64,000 bases of DNA from Brachypterus glaber (GCA_958510825.1 OY294049.1:36050774-36114773); one strand, 5' to 3'. Counted from the first letter of the stretch, positions 36,005-47,204 are shown. Numbers and translations are program-made. The notes: generated from the letters alone by a model not told the origin.

Positions 36005-36425
36005 TTTATTCTATTTTGCGACTCTTATAAGCTCATAATCACACGGATTTTGCGTGTTCTTATAGGCCCATAAGAGGTCTGTAGTTTTTTTCTTTTGGGT
36101 TGGCAATAGACAAAAGCCTATCGCTTGACGTTTTCTGGCAAATTTTAACGTCGCTTTAAAGTTTAATTTTCTACAAAATTTTGTGTTTAGATTATTTCTT
36201 ACCGTATTAAAATTGTGGCTTGGTTACTTGCAGTGAAAAAGAGAAGACATGACTATAAAATGTATCAAAATATCATTTTTTCTTCGAATTTTAATCATGG
36301 CAAAAACTGTAATGCCAACCCAAAACAAAAATCCCTAAATCAGTCATTAATTTAATTTTTTTTTAATTTTAGAGCAAAATAGAAAAAATTGAATAAAGCA
36401 CTCGTTTCATAACATACGTTTTTAT
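36005..36425. repeat. Dispersed repeat filling PIP5K intron 8
   Basis: Inverted relative of 15930-16350: GGGTTGGCAATAGACAAAAG, TAACGTCGCTTTAAAGTTTA, CCAACCCAAAACAAAAATCC. It starts about 8 bases after the exon 8 donor. Confidence 0.6.
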
Positions 36426-36484
36426 CGATGCTACGCATCTCGGGATTTAATTATTTTTCGTTCTAAATTAAGTCTTTTTTGTAG

Positions 36485-36617
36485 GCTTGGCGGTCTTCCG
36501 GCAAGAAATGCCAAAGGAGAGAGACTACTATTATTTATTGGTATTATAGATATATTACAAAGTTATAGGTTAAAGAAAAAACTAGAACATTCGCTGAAAT
36601 CGTTAATACACGACGGG
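36485..36617 (+). CDS. PIP5K1: PIP5K exon 9: GIID and start of specificity loop
   Basis: Residues 435-478: [20 protein letters not shown], then [19 protein letters not shown] and IHDG. Asp456 is the metal-binding residue. KKLEH contains the Glu characteristic of type I enzymes. Human paralogs have RFVKK where this has RLKKK. Phase 0 out with GTAAGT. Confidence 0.97.
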
Positions 36618-36643
36618 GTAAGTAACTATAAAAATTATTCACA

Positions 36644-37420
36644 TACCGTGCAGTCCAAAAGCCACCCCACCCCCTCTTAACTTTTGAACGAGTTGAGATA
36701 TCGACTTCAAATTTGAAACACTTAAATAAGACAACCCAAACCATATTTTCAAATATATTTGATATTTTCACCTCCTAAAATGTGGGCAGTGGAGCATGGG
36801 GGGTATTTTTTTTAATATTTTAATAGAAAGGGGGGTCGTGTGGTACATTAAAGCCCTCTATTTAATAATATATTTTTTAAATTTTTTAAACATTTTTTTG
36901 GGGTCCAAAATAAGGTTAAATTTAAGAATAAATGGGGGTTGTGTGATACATAAAAGCCCTCTATTTAGTAATATATTTTTTAAATTTTTACACATTTTTT
37001 GGGGCTTCAAAATAAAGTTAAATTTCTTTAAAAAAATCAAACAATTTTTGAAAAATTAATTATTTTATTTTACAAAAACGTAAATTATACTTTTAAAATA
37101 ATTTTAATTGATATAAATAAAAATTTACAAAAAAAATCCTAAAAAGTAGCATTTTTAGCAAAAAAAAATATAAATTAAAATCTTAAAAAAAAAGTTTAAA
37201 AAAATTGAAAATATATAGTTAAATAGAGATTTTTATAAGCTTTAAAATGATGTATCGCATTTAAAAAAATGTCTCCCCATGCCCCCCTGTCCACTGCTGA
37301 AAATATCAAATATATGCAAACAAATAGTTGTCTTATTTAAGTGTTCTAAATTTGAAGTCGATATCTCAACTCGTTTAAAAGTTCAGAGGGGGGGAGGGTG
37401 ACTTTTGCATCGCACGTTAT
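36644..37420. mobile_element. Inverted-repeat element filling PIP5K intron 9
   Basis: Left: ACCGTGCAGTCCAAAAGCCA, TTGAACGAGTTGAGATATCG, TTCAAATTTGAAACACTTAA. Right: the complements, ending AAAAGTTCAGAGG to GCACGTTAT. Relatives at 3069 and 53407. Confidence 0.7.
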
Positions 37421-37563
37421 ATTTTGTCTGTTCGCAATTATAGGACTTACTTAAAACTATAGTTGGACATTCTTTTTATTCTAGTTATGATTTTTTAATT
37501 ATATTTTTTAACCTTTTGATTTAGATAAATTATTATTATTATTAGTATTAATTTTTATTCCAG

Positions 37564-37651
37564 GATACAGTGTCAGTGCATAGGCCAAATTTCTACGCTC
37601 AAAGGTTTCAAGATTTCATGGCCAAAACAGTATTCAAGAAAATTCCATCAC
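37564..37651 (+). CDS. PIP5K1: PIP5K exon 10: end of kinase domain
   Basis: Residues 479-507: [19 protein letters not shown] then [10 protein letters not shown], which closes the kinase domain. It ends in phase 1 (one base, C), so it can join either the cassette exon at 41736 or exon 11 at 43285. Confidence 0.97.
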
Positions 37652-38059
37652 GTAAGTTTTTATTTTTTTTATTATGTATAATATCAATGTATAGGTATCT
37701 CTTTTTATATGAAATAATCATTTAATTTTCAAGCAATTTCATTGTAATAATTTATTCCCCGCGATTTTTCCTTAAGAGTAATTGGACTGTGTTTTGCAAT
37801 AACATGTTACCCCAAGTTGTGAAATTATGCAAAATATGACGGTATTTTGGTATTATTTTGTGACGTCAGTCCGAATAGCTCTGAATTTGACTCTACTGTC
37901 ATCTAACATTGTGGGTTAACATATTATAGCGTAACACAATTTATTTAATTGCGTTTCATGCAGTAATTGTTTAGTACTAATTGGAGGACATGAATTTTTA
38001 TAAGGATATTTCATTAAAATGGTATTTAATTAACGTCAAAAGTGCTATAAAATATACAG

Positions 38060-38701
38060 TAGGGTGACCCACCAAAATTTTAAATTGAAAAATTTGGAGG
38101 TCTCACTTCTAAAATTTGTTCGTTGGGTTAAGTGTATCATCCATGAATTTTTTCAGAATTTTTGAAAAAATCTAGAGGTCGCTCACAGCCATTTTTTAAA
38201 AAGATATGTTTCTTAAGCTTTTTTATTTTTTTTAAGACCGTATTTTTTATTTAAATATTAAATAATTTTTTTGGATACCCCGTATATCCAATAAAAAAAA
38301 TTATAGTGGTTTTTATGTGGGCTACACGCACAATATTTTAAGACAATGAAAAAAAAATGTGCCTGTCATTTCGTCTAAAATGAAGCATTGTAGTGCATTT
38401 TCGAACTTAAAAGGGCAAAGCTCCGTCATTTTGAAAGAAAACATTCTGATTTTTTTTGAGGTTATACATTTACTATCCCTTTATACCGTGTCGCGTTAAA
38501 AACATTTAAATAAAAAATCCTTCGGACTTAAAAAATATAAAAAAGCTAAAGAAACATATTTTTAAAAAATGGCTGTGAGCGACCTCTAGATGTTTTTCAA
38601 AAATTCTGAAAAAAATCAGTGATGATACTCTTCCCCAATGAACAAATTTAAGGGGTGAGACCTCCAAATTTTTCAATTTGAAATTTTGGTGGGTCACCCT
38701 A
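38060..38701. mobile_element. hAT-like MITE, 642 bp, perfect target duplication
   Basis: Terminal inverted repeats of about 180 bases start TAGGGTGACCCACCAAAATT. Both flanks are ATATACAG (38052-38059 and 38702-38709), an exact 8-bp duplication. Internal blocks such as AATGGCTGTGAGCGACCTCT and its complement are mirrored. Confidence 0.9.
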
Positions 38702-38884
38702 ATATACAGCGTAGGAGTTACTGCTCTTTAAAAAATTATACAAATTGTTAAAAATATATGAAGCAATTGTGTCGTGTTCTCTTTAATTCAGGGGTTCCAA
38801 ATTTCTTAAAATTTCGAAGATATTCTTAAATTTTTCTAAAAAAAAAACAAAAAAAAAACAATTTTTTTATAGAACTTTAAATGT

Positions 38885-39115
38885 TACATTTCGTCTTGTA
38901 AATTCCGAAACATCGTATCTGAAAAATGGGAACTTGCCAGAGACTAGAAATTATCCTTTTTTAAGCAATTAATAAGGTATTTATTTAGAACTTTATTAAT
39001 TCCATATAAATAAGAATAAGTTCTTATTCATATAAATTCCATAAAAAAGAATAATTTCTAGTCTCTGGCAAGTTCCCATTTTTCAGATACGATGTTTCGG
39101 AATTTACAAGGCGAT
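38885..39115. repeat. Inverted repeat, arms about 75 bases
   Basis: TTGTAAATTCCGAAACATCG, TATCTGAAAAATGGGAACTT and GCCAGAGACTAGAAATTAT are mirrored at 39050-39115, with an A/T-rich spacer. Confidence 0.8.
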
Positions 39116-39526
39116 TTGCTTTTTTTGTCCTAAAGTAATGCGAATTTTGTCCAAAACGTTTCCAGAAATTGTGTAGTGAAGTCCTAAAAAAATCTGTTAA
39201 TTTTTATTTGGAACCGCTGATAATTGTGATATAAAATTTTGGCAGTTGAGTAGCTATAGCTTCACTCTTTTATATGTCTCCCGTAGATAAGTGTAACATA
39301 ACGTTGTAACCCAATATTTATATTTGTTGATACCTCTCTTGAAAATTACAACACTGAATGCAAAAAACAACTTTTTATTTGACGTTTTTCTATTGTTACG
39401 GTTTTCTTAACTAAATTGAGCTCATGCGCAAAAATCGCAGAAGAAAACAAAAACAATGTACGCGTTCGTCCGAAAAATTGTTGTTTCCGTCCTATTTTGT
39501 GGATATATCCGTTAACGGATAATATA

Positions 39527-40180
39527 CAGGGTGATCAGTACTGTCATGTCAAAATTTAAAACGTGATTCTATATCCAAAATATGAAAAAAAGTTTCTATA
39601 AAGGTTGGTCCGGAAATGAGCCCTAAGGAAGCTACGGCCCTTCAAATATGACATATTGAATGGGGAACAAAACAAAGCATCAATAAAATTTTAATGCTGT
39701 AGGGTGATAGCCTTTTAAAAAGTAACGTTTTTGGTGGCACAAAATGTTACTTCCTTTAATTGTTTTTTTTTTAAACGGTGCTCCTACAGTTACACTATAT
39801 GACATTTTTTATGTCTTTTTACTCAAGGTATATATATTTTTTACAAAAAATCCAAAAAACATACACATAAAAAAGTTTGGGGCAAAAATGTGTTAAGCGT
39901 CACATTTTTGTCTGTCTAGGCACGCCTCTGGATAAATTCAAAAAAATAAATTAACATAAACTTATTGTCCTTACTAATACTAGTATACATGCAAAAGCTT
40001 GTCGCTCTAGCTTAAAGGGTACCAGAGTTATTAATTAAAAACCTTATTTTTATTACGATTTTAAAGGGCCGTAGCTCCCTTAGGGCTCATTTCCGGACCA
40101 ACCTTTATAGGAACTTTTTTTATATTTTTGGATGTAGAATCACCTCTTAAATTTTGACAATCCACTTATTGATCACCCTG
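39527..40180. mobile_element. CAGGGTGATCA MITE, copy 2 (654 bp)
   Basis: CAGGGTGATCAGTACTGTCA to TTATTGATCACCCTG, TA on both sides. Closely similar to copy 1 along its length. Confidence 0.75.
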
Positions 40181-40585
40181 TATAATTATAATGTAGTAAA
40201 TTCAGTGTTGTAATTTTTCTTGTAGTATTAGTTATCAAAAGTAGACTTAGTTGGAGAGTTGGTGAACATTTTCAACAAATCATGTTCTCCCGGCTGAATT
40301 TTACATATGTCTTAAAGTATATTCTGATTAAACTATATCAAAAACGATAGATTCTGCATCCGGTTCCTTTGGTGGTTAGAAACCAAAAAGAGAGAAGCTG
40401 AAATAAGGTACATACCCTAAAAACCTATTTTTAACTTACCTTTACATTTATTACATTCAGATTAAGCTATTTTTATAGTTACAGTCAGTAGGTATAGCGC
40501 CGGTTGTGCCAGACAGTTCGGGACATTTGAACTACTGTCGGTAAGTGTGTAATCTGTATTATCGGTACATTTGAACTACTGGCGG

Positions 40586-40831
40586 GGAATTTAAAAATAC
40601 AAAATGGCGGTTTCCGGTGACGTCACAAAATATAAAATGGCGGTTTCCTGTTGCGGGAAATTTAAAAATACAAAATGGCGGCTTCCGGTGACGTCACAAA
40701 ATATAAAATGGCGGTTTCCTGTTTCGGGAAATTTAAAAATACAAAATGGGGACTTCCGGTGACGTCACAAAATGGCGGTTTCCTGTTGCGGGAAACTTAA
40801 AAATTCAAAATGGCGGTTTCCGGTAGGCTGT
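40586..40831 (+). repeat. 70-bp minisatellite with CRE-, ETS- and YY1-like motifs
   Basis: Three and a half units, each GGAAATTTAAAAATACAAAA then TGGCGG, TTCCGGTGACGTCAC and AAAATATAAAATGGCGG. TGACGTCA occurs three times, TTCCGG four times, and AAAATGGCGG several times. Confidence 0.85.
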
Positions 40832-41099
40832 TTTGGTTTTCTAAAAACAAAATAATTCATAGTGCTGTTAGTACTTAGTTTTCTACCACCCTTTTTACTA
40901 CTACTACTACAGTCAAGAGTTTTGGGGCCAAGGGGGCAAAAAAAGTCTTTAAAAAGTGCCTTTGGCCATAGGCCCTCCCTGGACCCATAACAGTCTATAC
41001 TTTTAAAAGCTTAACAATTAAAGAATATTAAAATATATTTTTAGTCTTTTTTCACTTAATAAAAATGTATAACTCTTAGTAATTTGTGTTTACTTCGAC

Positions 41100-41580
41100 T
41101 AATTGGATGAGGTGCTGTTTTGGCCTAAAATTCGGGTTCAGCGCCTCAAAATACAATGGTCTCTAAAAAAAATCTTGACCTTTTTTTTTGGCTACATGTG
41201 GGGCCACATAAACTAAAAAAAACGGCAATAACTTTTTTGGGGACCATTGTATTTCTATCTATTTTGAGGCGCTGAACCCGAAATTGAAGTCAAAACAGCA
41301 CCTCGTCCGATTAGTTTTGGAGATAACCTCAAAAAACGTTATTTTCATACTCATAAATGACGTTTTTTAAGGTTATTTCGAAAACTAATCGAATGAGGTG
41401 CTGTTTTGACCTCAGATTCGGGTTCAGCGCCTCAAAATAGATAGAAATACAATGGTCCCCAAAAAACTTATTGCCCTTTTTTTTAGTTTCTGTGGCCCCA
41501 CATGTAGCCACAAAAAAAAAGTCAAGATTTTTTTTGGACCACTATGTTCCTATGTATTTTGAGCGACTCAAAATACATAG
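41100..41580. repeat. Inverted repeat, arms about 235 bases
   Basis: GAGGTGCTGTTTTGGCC, TTCGGGTTCAGCGCCTCAAA and CTACATGTGGGGCCACATAA are mirrored around about 41347. Confidence 0.8.
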
Positions 41581-41735
41581 AAATACTATGTGTAATTGAC
41601 GTCAAAAAGACGCCTTTTGGTTTCCTGGGATGTATAATTCAGCGGAAGAAAGTAACTTGTTAAAAATGTTCACTGTCTCTTAGACTAAATTGGTTTCTCT
41701 CTGACTACATGTGTGTGTTTTAATGCTTCATGTAG

Positions 41736-41798
41736 TGGACTTGCCTGAAATTAAGGGCAATCATCGCAAGTTTCGCACCCTGGTATCCAGCTACATAG
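41736..41798 (+). CDS. PIP5K1: PIP5K cassette exon (63 bases, phase 1-1)
   Basis: Reads LDLPEIKGNHRKFRTLVSSY then I, between a TGTAG acceptor and a GTAAAG donor. It enters and leaves in phase 1, so it can be included or skipped without shifting the frame. Inclusion gives KKIPS-LDLPEIKG, and its end leads into ALKHSPSKR. The basic, hydrophobic peptide sits just after the kinase core. The acceptor has a weak pyrimidine tract, which fits optional use. The codon content and exact phase argue against chance. Confidence 0.8.
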   Translation, partial: WTCLKLRAIIASFAPWYPAT

Positions 41799-43284
41799 GT
41801 AAAGTCCACCATACACATTTATTAACAGTATTTCTTTTTTATTTGAGAGTTTTATTGCTAGTTTTTCTTTTTAATTTCCCTTGTATTTGGACAAATTAAT
41901 TTATCACCAAACGCAGATATTTTCTTAAAAAATTGACATTTAAAGGATCAAAACTTTGTAGTAAGCAATTTATACAGGTATTTTATTGATTTGGTATGCA
42001 CTTGGAGGTAAAATTCGCATCCCCTGAAAACCTCCGTATTCAAATGACTGGCTTCCTAAACGCGGAAAGATTAATCCCGATTTTTTCCGAGAGTAGGCCA
42101 GCACGGCCAAAAGAGAATACAAATTCTACATTGGAGTGTATACCAAACTAATGGATGATCTGTATACTTTATATGTATTTTTAATTTGTCCAAGTATCGT
42201 TTTTTATCTAATTTGCTTCGTTTTTTGGATTTTGATTTTTTTTGTTGCTAAAATACAATAGTCTCGATTATCCAACCCGGCCAAAAATATTTATGGTCAG
42301 TTTAGTCAAATTATTAACTGAGAAAACTGTAACTTTAAGAAATTAAAGGTTGGTTTATTCAATAATTAATACTAAACTAACTAAGAATTTGACCAGCACA
42401 GGTATTTTTTTTAGTTGTTATTTTTCTTTTCAATAAAGTATGTTAAAAATTTTCTTTTTTATCAGGGTAAACATGATTAAAGTATAAACTGGCAAAAATT
42501 TAAAATTAAGTTTTTTTTTAATATAGTACTTTTCTTATTGATGTATGTCATACATACCCCACAACACTTACCGTGTGATTTTTTTTTAAATTATGTAAGT
42601 TAAAAATAGATTTTACATTTCATTTAATTGTTTATTTTAGTTCTGTTTTCTTAGTTAAAAGATTTTATAAATCGTGTCTTAAACCATATTAAAATACATA
42701 TTATGTAGGAACACTATTTTTTTTTAAGCTTGAATAACCGGGGCCGTATAGTTGGTTTTTATCATAATTTAACAAATTTTGTTTTTTGACAACCAATCAA
42801 AAATAAGGTAACGTTAACTGTTTTCTATACTGCTCATGTTTGTTGGGTGTTATGATTTAATGTCATAATTTATGACTCACGAGTCATAAACAGTGGATTA
42901 GGTTTTGTGCATTCCTTTGGGAGAATCCCGGGAAATGAAACCCAAGTCAACAGTTTTTCCAAAAGATTATGGACAAAACCAATCCCACTTCTGGTTTTAA
43001 TTGTTTTATTTTAAATATTTAATATTATTTCAAATATTTTACCTGTATTACTAAAAAAAATGTATCACATAAAAATCTTGTTCTATAAAACATTATTATA
43101 ATATTATTTTTGCTACTAATTTAAACTTATCAGACTATTGCCTGTGAATAATAATATTTTAACAGTTTGAAATGTTCTATAATATATTTTTTGTGTGTAT
43201 TCAAAATTAGTTGCAATTTATTTTTTTTAGTTATTCCTAATTTTTTGCATTTTATTTAACTAATTTTTTTGGAAATTGTTACAG
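41799..43284 (+). other. PIP5K intron after the cassette exon
   Basis: About 1.5 kb. Apart from a weak pair of TTATCCAACCCGGCC (42275) and GAATAACCGGGGCCG (42732) I see no defined repeat and no coding frame. Confidence 0.5.
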
Positions 43285-43356
43285 CTCTAAAGCATTCACC
43301 TTCAAAGAGAAAATCAATTTCAAAGCCCCTTAGACCGCATGAAGAGGAAAGCAATA
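43285..43356 (+). CDS. PIP5K1: PIP5K exon 11
   Basis: Encodes LKHSPSKRKSISKPLRPH then EEESN. The KHSPSKR segment follows the kinase domain in animal type I PIP5Ks. Acceptor TTACAG, donor GTAAGT, phases 1 and 1. Confidence 0.92.
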
Positions 43357-44046
43357 GTAAGTTATTTTTTTGTTATTATAGATATTGCTTAAACATAATA
43401 TTATTGGATTTTAAGTTGGCAATTTGACAATCTTGTATTTTTGCACTGCAGCCTGAGCAGGGTTGGTCATATCGAGGGGGAGGGGGAATGGCCATCTAGC
43501 CATTGCATGAAGCCATTGCAATTTACAATCCAAAAACCTGAAAGATAGACAATTTTTGACTAAATTACATCCAGATACCTCAAGGCCCTTGAGGTTAAAC
43601 AAATTTTGACTAAACTATTGCTTGAGGGGGCACAAGGCTTCTCCCAGATCACATAGAGACTGCTCGAATTATATTATAGGTTGTCCATGAGCTAATAACA
43701 CGTATGGAAGTGATAATTAATTAAGATCGTGTTAACAAAATTAATTAACTAACTTGAAGTCATCAAATTAATCAAAAAAATTGTTTAGGAACACTGCTTT
43801 TTAGATAACTTTGTTTAAAATATATTGTCGTTTCATCTTGCTTTGTGATGTCAAAATTTCACATTTTTTAATAATTGATATGGACTTACTTTGCCCTAGT
43901 GTGTCAAATTTGCAAGGCGCATGTTTGACATATTGTAAATCTTTGCTTGGTGATTGAAAACCGGTCAGAATACACGTTGTGCATTAAATTTTGTTTGATA
44001 CATCTCAGATCTGAGAAGTTTATTTAATAAATACAATTATTAATAT

Positions 44047-44973
44047 ATCGTCGGCTTAAAGTGTTAACCTGCTAACTCCACTTTTGGACGAATTATCGTT
44101 TTTGATACCGTTCAAAAGAGGGCGCTTAGTTACACCATCTGCGAAAAATAGGTAACCCTAACCTTTTCCCAAATGTAACTTTTTCCGTGATGCGTTTACC
44201 TGCTTACTCCACGCGCTTCAACCGCTAGTTTAAAAAGCTGCTAACTCCGCCACTTCCAACCATTTTGTGTGGAGAAACTTCAACAAAAATTGGTGTTGTC
44301 ATGAAAATCAAGTTTTAAGGCTGTTTAATGGTGGTTATTTTACTACTACATGATTTTTTTCTTAAAAAGTAAGTATATTTTTACGTTTTGTGTTACAAAA
44401 ATATAAAGGTAAGGGTAAAAAACCAATGGATGCGTTCAATGGAAAGAGCAAAACTCATCGAAAGCTGTCAAATCACTACTGAATGCTATGATCAGTTTCG
44501 ATTGACAGTTGTCGCTTAATCATTCCTCATCAACGTTTTGAGATGATTAGTTGTGATTGATTTAATAAAAGCGCGGGAATGTACTTTTTGTGGGTATTTA
44601 TAACCTCAAATGGTAATTGTGACAAGTGACAGATATATTAGCAGTTTGCTAGGAAAACTTATCATTTGATGACTTTTGATTAGTTTTGCTGCTTTCATTG
44701 AACGCAGCCAAACTTTACCGAAAACCTGCCAACTCCTTGATGGAGATTTTTCTCAAAGGTAGAAAACTTGCTACCTCCTTTTTAATTCAATAAAAATCAA
44801 TCCAAATTATTTTTTTATAGTTGATAGTTGTTAAAACCTCCAAAACACGCTAATAAAGAAACGGGATTTTTTATTTGGTGATACAATAATTATAGAAATA
44901 ATTAAAGGTTTTTTTTGTCTCCTGTAAAGTTTGGTCAAAAGGAGTTAGCAGGTTAACACTTTAAGCCGACGAT
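44047..44973. mobile_element. 0.93-kb element with ATCGTCGGCTTAAAG ends
   Basis: Terminal inverted repeats: ATCGTCGGCTTAAAGTGTTA then ACCTGCTAACTCC, perfect at the right. CTAACTCC-type words recur inside. It hosts a nested element at 44428-44709. A lone piece, AAGCCGACGATT, is at about 53888. Confidence 0.78.
44428..44709. mobile_element. Nested 280-bp inverted-repeat element
   Basis: Ends GGATGCGTTCAATGGAAAGA and GCTTTCATTGAACGCAGCC; next to them are GCAAAACTCATC and GATTAGTTTTGC. It lies inside the 44047-44973 element, so it inserted later. Confidence 0.65.
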
Positions 44974-45236
44974 GTTCTTTACAATAAAAAACGTATTTTA
45001 TCGTAAAATTTTGATTTTTAAATTGAAAAATGTCAATACTGTAGGGTTTGACGTGAAACACTGTTTTTTCAAAGCCATCTTATTATATAAACCTATAATT
45101 TCTACCATACTGAGGGCTTTTCATCTAGTATCATATCAGTTTTTGAAAAATATGTGATATCATATCAATTTTTGAAAAATATGTGAAAAACTTTGTTTTT
45201 TGTGTGGCTAATATTTTTGTGGTGTTGGGCATACAG

Positions 45237-45281
45237 TTCCGGGTCAGTCATCTTCGTCCCAACAGAACGGAAGTAAAACTG
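45237..45281 (+). CDS. PIP5K1: PIP5K exon 12 (45 bases)
   Basis: A short exon reading PGQSSSSQQNGSKT with phase 1 at both ends and a GTGAGT donor. It is in the Ser-rich tail and can be skipped in frame. It is identified by phase, splice signals and composition, not by similarity. Confidence 0.65.
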
Positions 45282-45402
45282 GTGAGTGGTTTTAATTTCA
45301 TGGGTTAAACATTTCTTTCTAAAATAGTTTAGGACAAACAAACATAATAAATAATATAGACTAAACCAAAAGTGAACCAACGCAACGCGTTATACGCCTA
45401 CA

Positions 45403-45405
<3 letters not shown>

Positions 45406-45469
<64 letters not shown>

Positions 45470-45476
45470 TCTCGCT
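45406..45476. repeat. (CT)n microsatellite
   Basis: About 70 bases of CT with two interruptions, flanked by TATACGCCTACAAAG and an inverted CTTTATAGGTGTATA, so it sits in the loop of a hairpin. The Ser/Leu and Arg/Glu frames across it are artefacts. Confidence 0.95.
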
Positions 45477-45666
45477 CTAACTCCATTGAAGCAAAAGAGA
45501 GACTATCTTTATAGGTGTATAACGTTATACACCCGTACGGTTTACGTTGATTCACTTTACAAAGCCTAAATTTTAAACAGTAGGAATTAAATTATAATAA
45601 AAATTTAACTAATATGGTACTTAATTGAAGATCGTCATTCCAGAATATTTATTATGTTCAAAATTA

Positions 45667-45713
45667 ATGGAGAGCCCCTACCACAAGCTTAAAGCTTATT
45701 TGGGGCTCTCCAT
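45667..45713. repeat. 47-base hairpin
   Basis: ATGGAGAGCCCC and GGGGCTCTCCAT flank ACAAGCTTAAAGCTTA. Confidence 0.85.
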
Positions 45714-46216
45714 GACTCTGTTATATAAAAACCTAACTAATAAACTAATAATAACATGGCATATAAATAATAAAAAAAAATAAAATAATAACTGTAGTTA
45801 AAACATGCATATCATTTTGACTTTTTACATAAATAAATAAAAATTGCTTTTTCAAAAACTTTATTGAACTGGGCCTTGGCGAAAGTTTTTAAGTAGCTAA
45901 GTTTTAATATTTTTATTCTGCCAATTTTAATTTAATCAAACATTCTTAGATTTTAACTTTGACGTAAAATAATAATGGTAAAATGTCGTATAACCTCAAT
46001 AAAGTTTTTTTGAGATTAACCACATTATTTTTGTATAAATTGTGAATTTAGTTTATTTTAAAAATGGTCCCAATCTCATGCCGTTTTATTTTCAAATTCT
46101 CTTTCATGCCGCAACCGCTTGGACTGTACGCCGCATTGCCATATTACCTTTTTTACCCAATTTATCCCTTTTTTACCCAATTTATCCTCTTTTTACCTAA
46201 TTCGTCCTTTCTTTAG

Positions 46217-46417
46217 TCAGTCCCACCGATACAATACCCGTTGCTGCCAAATTATCCCCCACTAATGGTCCTCTCAAATCGCCTCCTGGGGCGTCTTACC
46301 CCGCGGTGCTTGTGGGCGTTGGCCGATCGAGCAGCGAGTCCAAAGCGAAGGTCCCGCCCCCGGTGCCACCCCGCGGTACGCCCAAACCCAAAAGGCCGGA
46401 AATGGTCAATGGAAAAG
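46217..46417 (+). CDS. PIP5K1: PIP5K exon 13: Pro-rich tail, possible alternative end
   Basis: Encodes VSPTDTIPVAAKLSPTNGP through SSSESKAKVPPPVPPRGTPK to EMVNGK. PPPVPPRGTPKPK is a typical SH3-ligand sequence. The splice donor is a weak GTTAAT. If it is not used, the frame meets TAA at 46420-46422 at once (NGKG-stop), giving a protein of about 614 residues with an intact kinase domain. GC content is clearly above the flanks. Confidence 0.85.
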
Positions 46418-46652
46418 GTTAATAATACACGCCTATAAAACTTTTGCTCTTCTTCCTAGACCCCTACGGGTTACTCCGAAGGTTTTTGGCTAAAAATTAA
46501 ATATGTTGCTCAAACTTTTACAGCACGTTAAATATTTGGTGTGTCACAACGTAAATATGAAAAATATTCAATTTTACTTCTGAGTCACCTTAGGTTTGTG
46601 GGTATTTATCCGTTTTAAGGGGTTATACACCTTGTGGCTTGGGAAAATTAAC

Positions 46653-47204
46653 GGCAGACTAACATCTCTACTCTAAATTTCTCTACTCCCTAACATCCCT
46701 ACTCCATAACATCCCTACTCCACAACAACTCTACTCCGTAACATCTCTACTCCATAACATCTCTACTCCGTAACAACTCTACTTCACACTATAAGGACTT
46801 TATTAGCCACTTAATAATAAATGAGCAGTTCAAAGAACAAAGAATCTTCTTCTTCTAGATTATTTTATTTTTTTCGTAGAAAACGTTTATCTTTAAATTC
46901 AAATCTAGAACAATCATAAATGAATTATTCTAAAAGCCACAATGACCGCGTACTCTTAATATGCACTAATAAGTAAGTAATTAATAAATTAAATTCATAT
47001 TTGACAGTGACTTAGCATGACAAATATTCATTTGAGTTAAGACAAGTGGCTAATCGAGTGCATATAGTGCGGAGTAGAGTTGTTACGGAGTAGAGATGTT
47101 ATGGAGTAGAGGTGTTACGGAGTAGAGTTGTTGTGGAGTAGGGATGTTATGGAGTAGGGATGTTGGGGAGTAGAGATGTTGGGGAGTAGAGATGTTAGTC
47201 TGCC
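46653..47204. mobile_element. Foldback element with inverted 15-bp arrays (552 bp)
   Basis: Ends GGCAGACTAACATCTCTACT and AGTAGAGATGTTAGTCTGCC. Just inside the left end, about eight units of TAACATCTCTACTCC run rightward; about nine units of GGAGTAGAGATGTTA lead to the right end. The flanks AAATTAAC and AAATTAAT match at 7 of 8 bases. The central 280 bases have no coding frame. It lies in PIP5K intron 13. Confidence 0.88.

Larger units (their letters stand above)
40241..41694. mobile_element. 1.45-kb composite foldback element in intron 10
   Basis: Left end has AACATTTTCAACAAATCATG then CTCCCGGCTGAATTTTACAT; the right end (about 41625-41694) holds the inverted match (CAGCGGAAGAAAGTAACTTG, AAAAATGTTCACTGTC). 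It contains a 70-bp minisatellite and a second inverted repeat. A shorter relative is at 59143-59712. It ends about 40 bases before the cassette exon. Confidence 0.6.

Noticed and set aside
45361..45569. Frames of repeated Ser-Leu or Arg-Glu
   Set aside because: Translations of the (CT)n microsatellite.
46671..47195. Regular short repeats resembling a CRISPR array
   Set aside because: Units are contiguous 15-mers without spacers, in inverted arrays inside a transposon-like element, in a eukaryotic intron.
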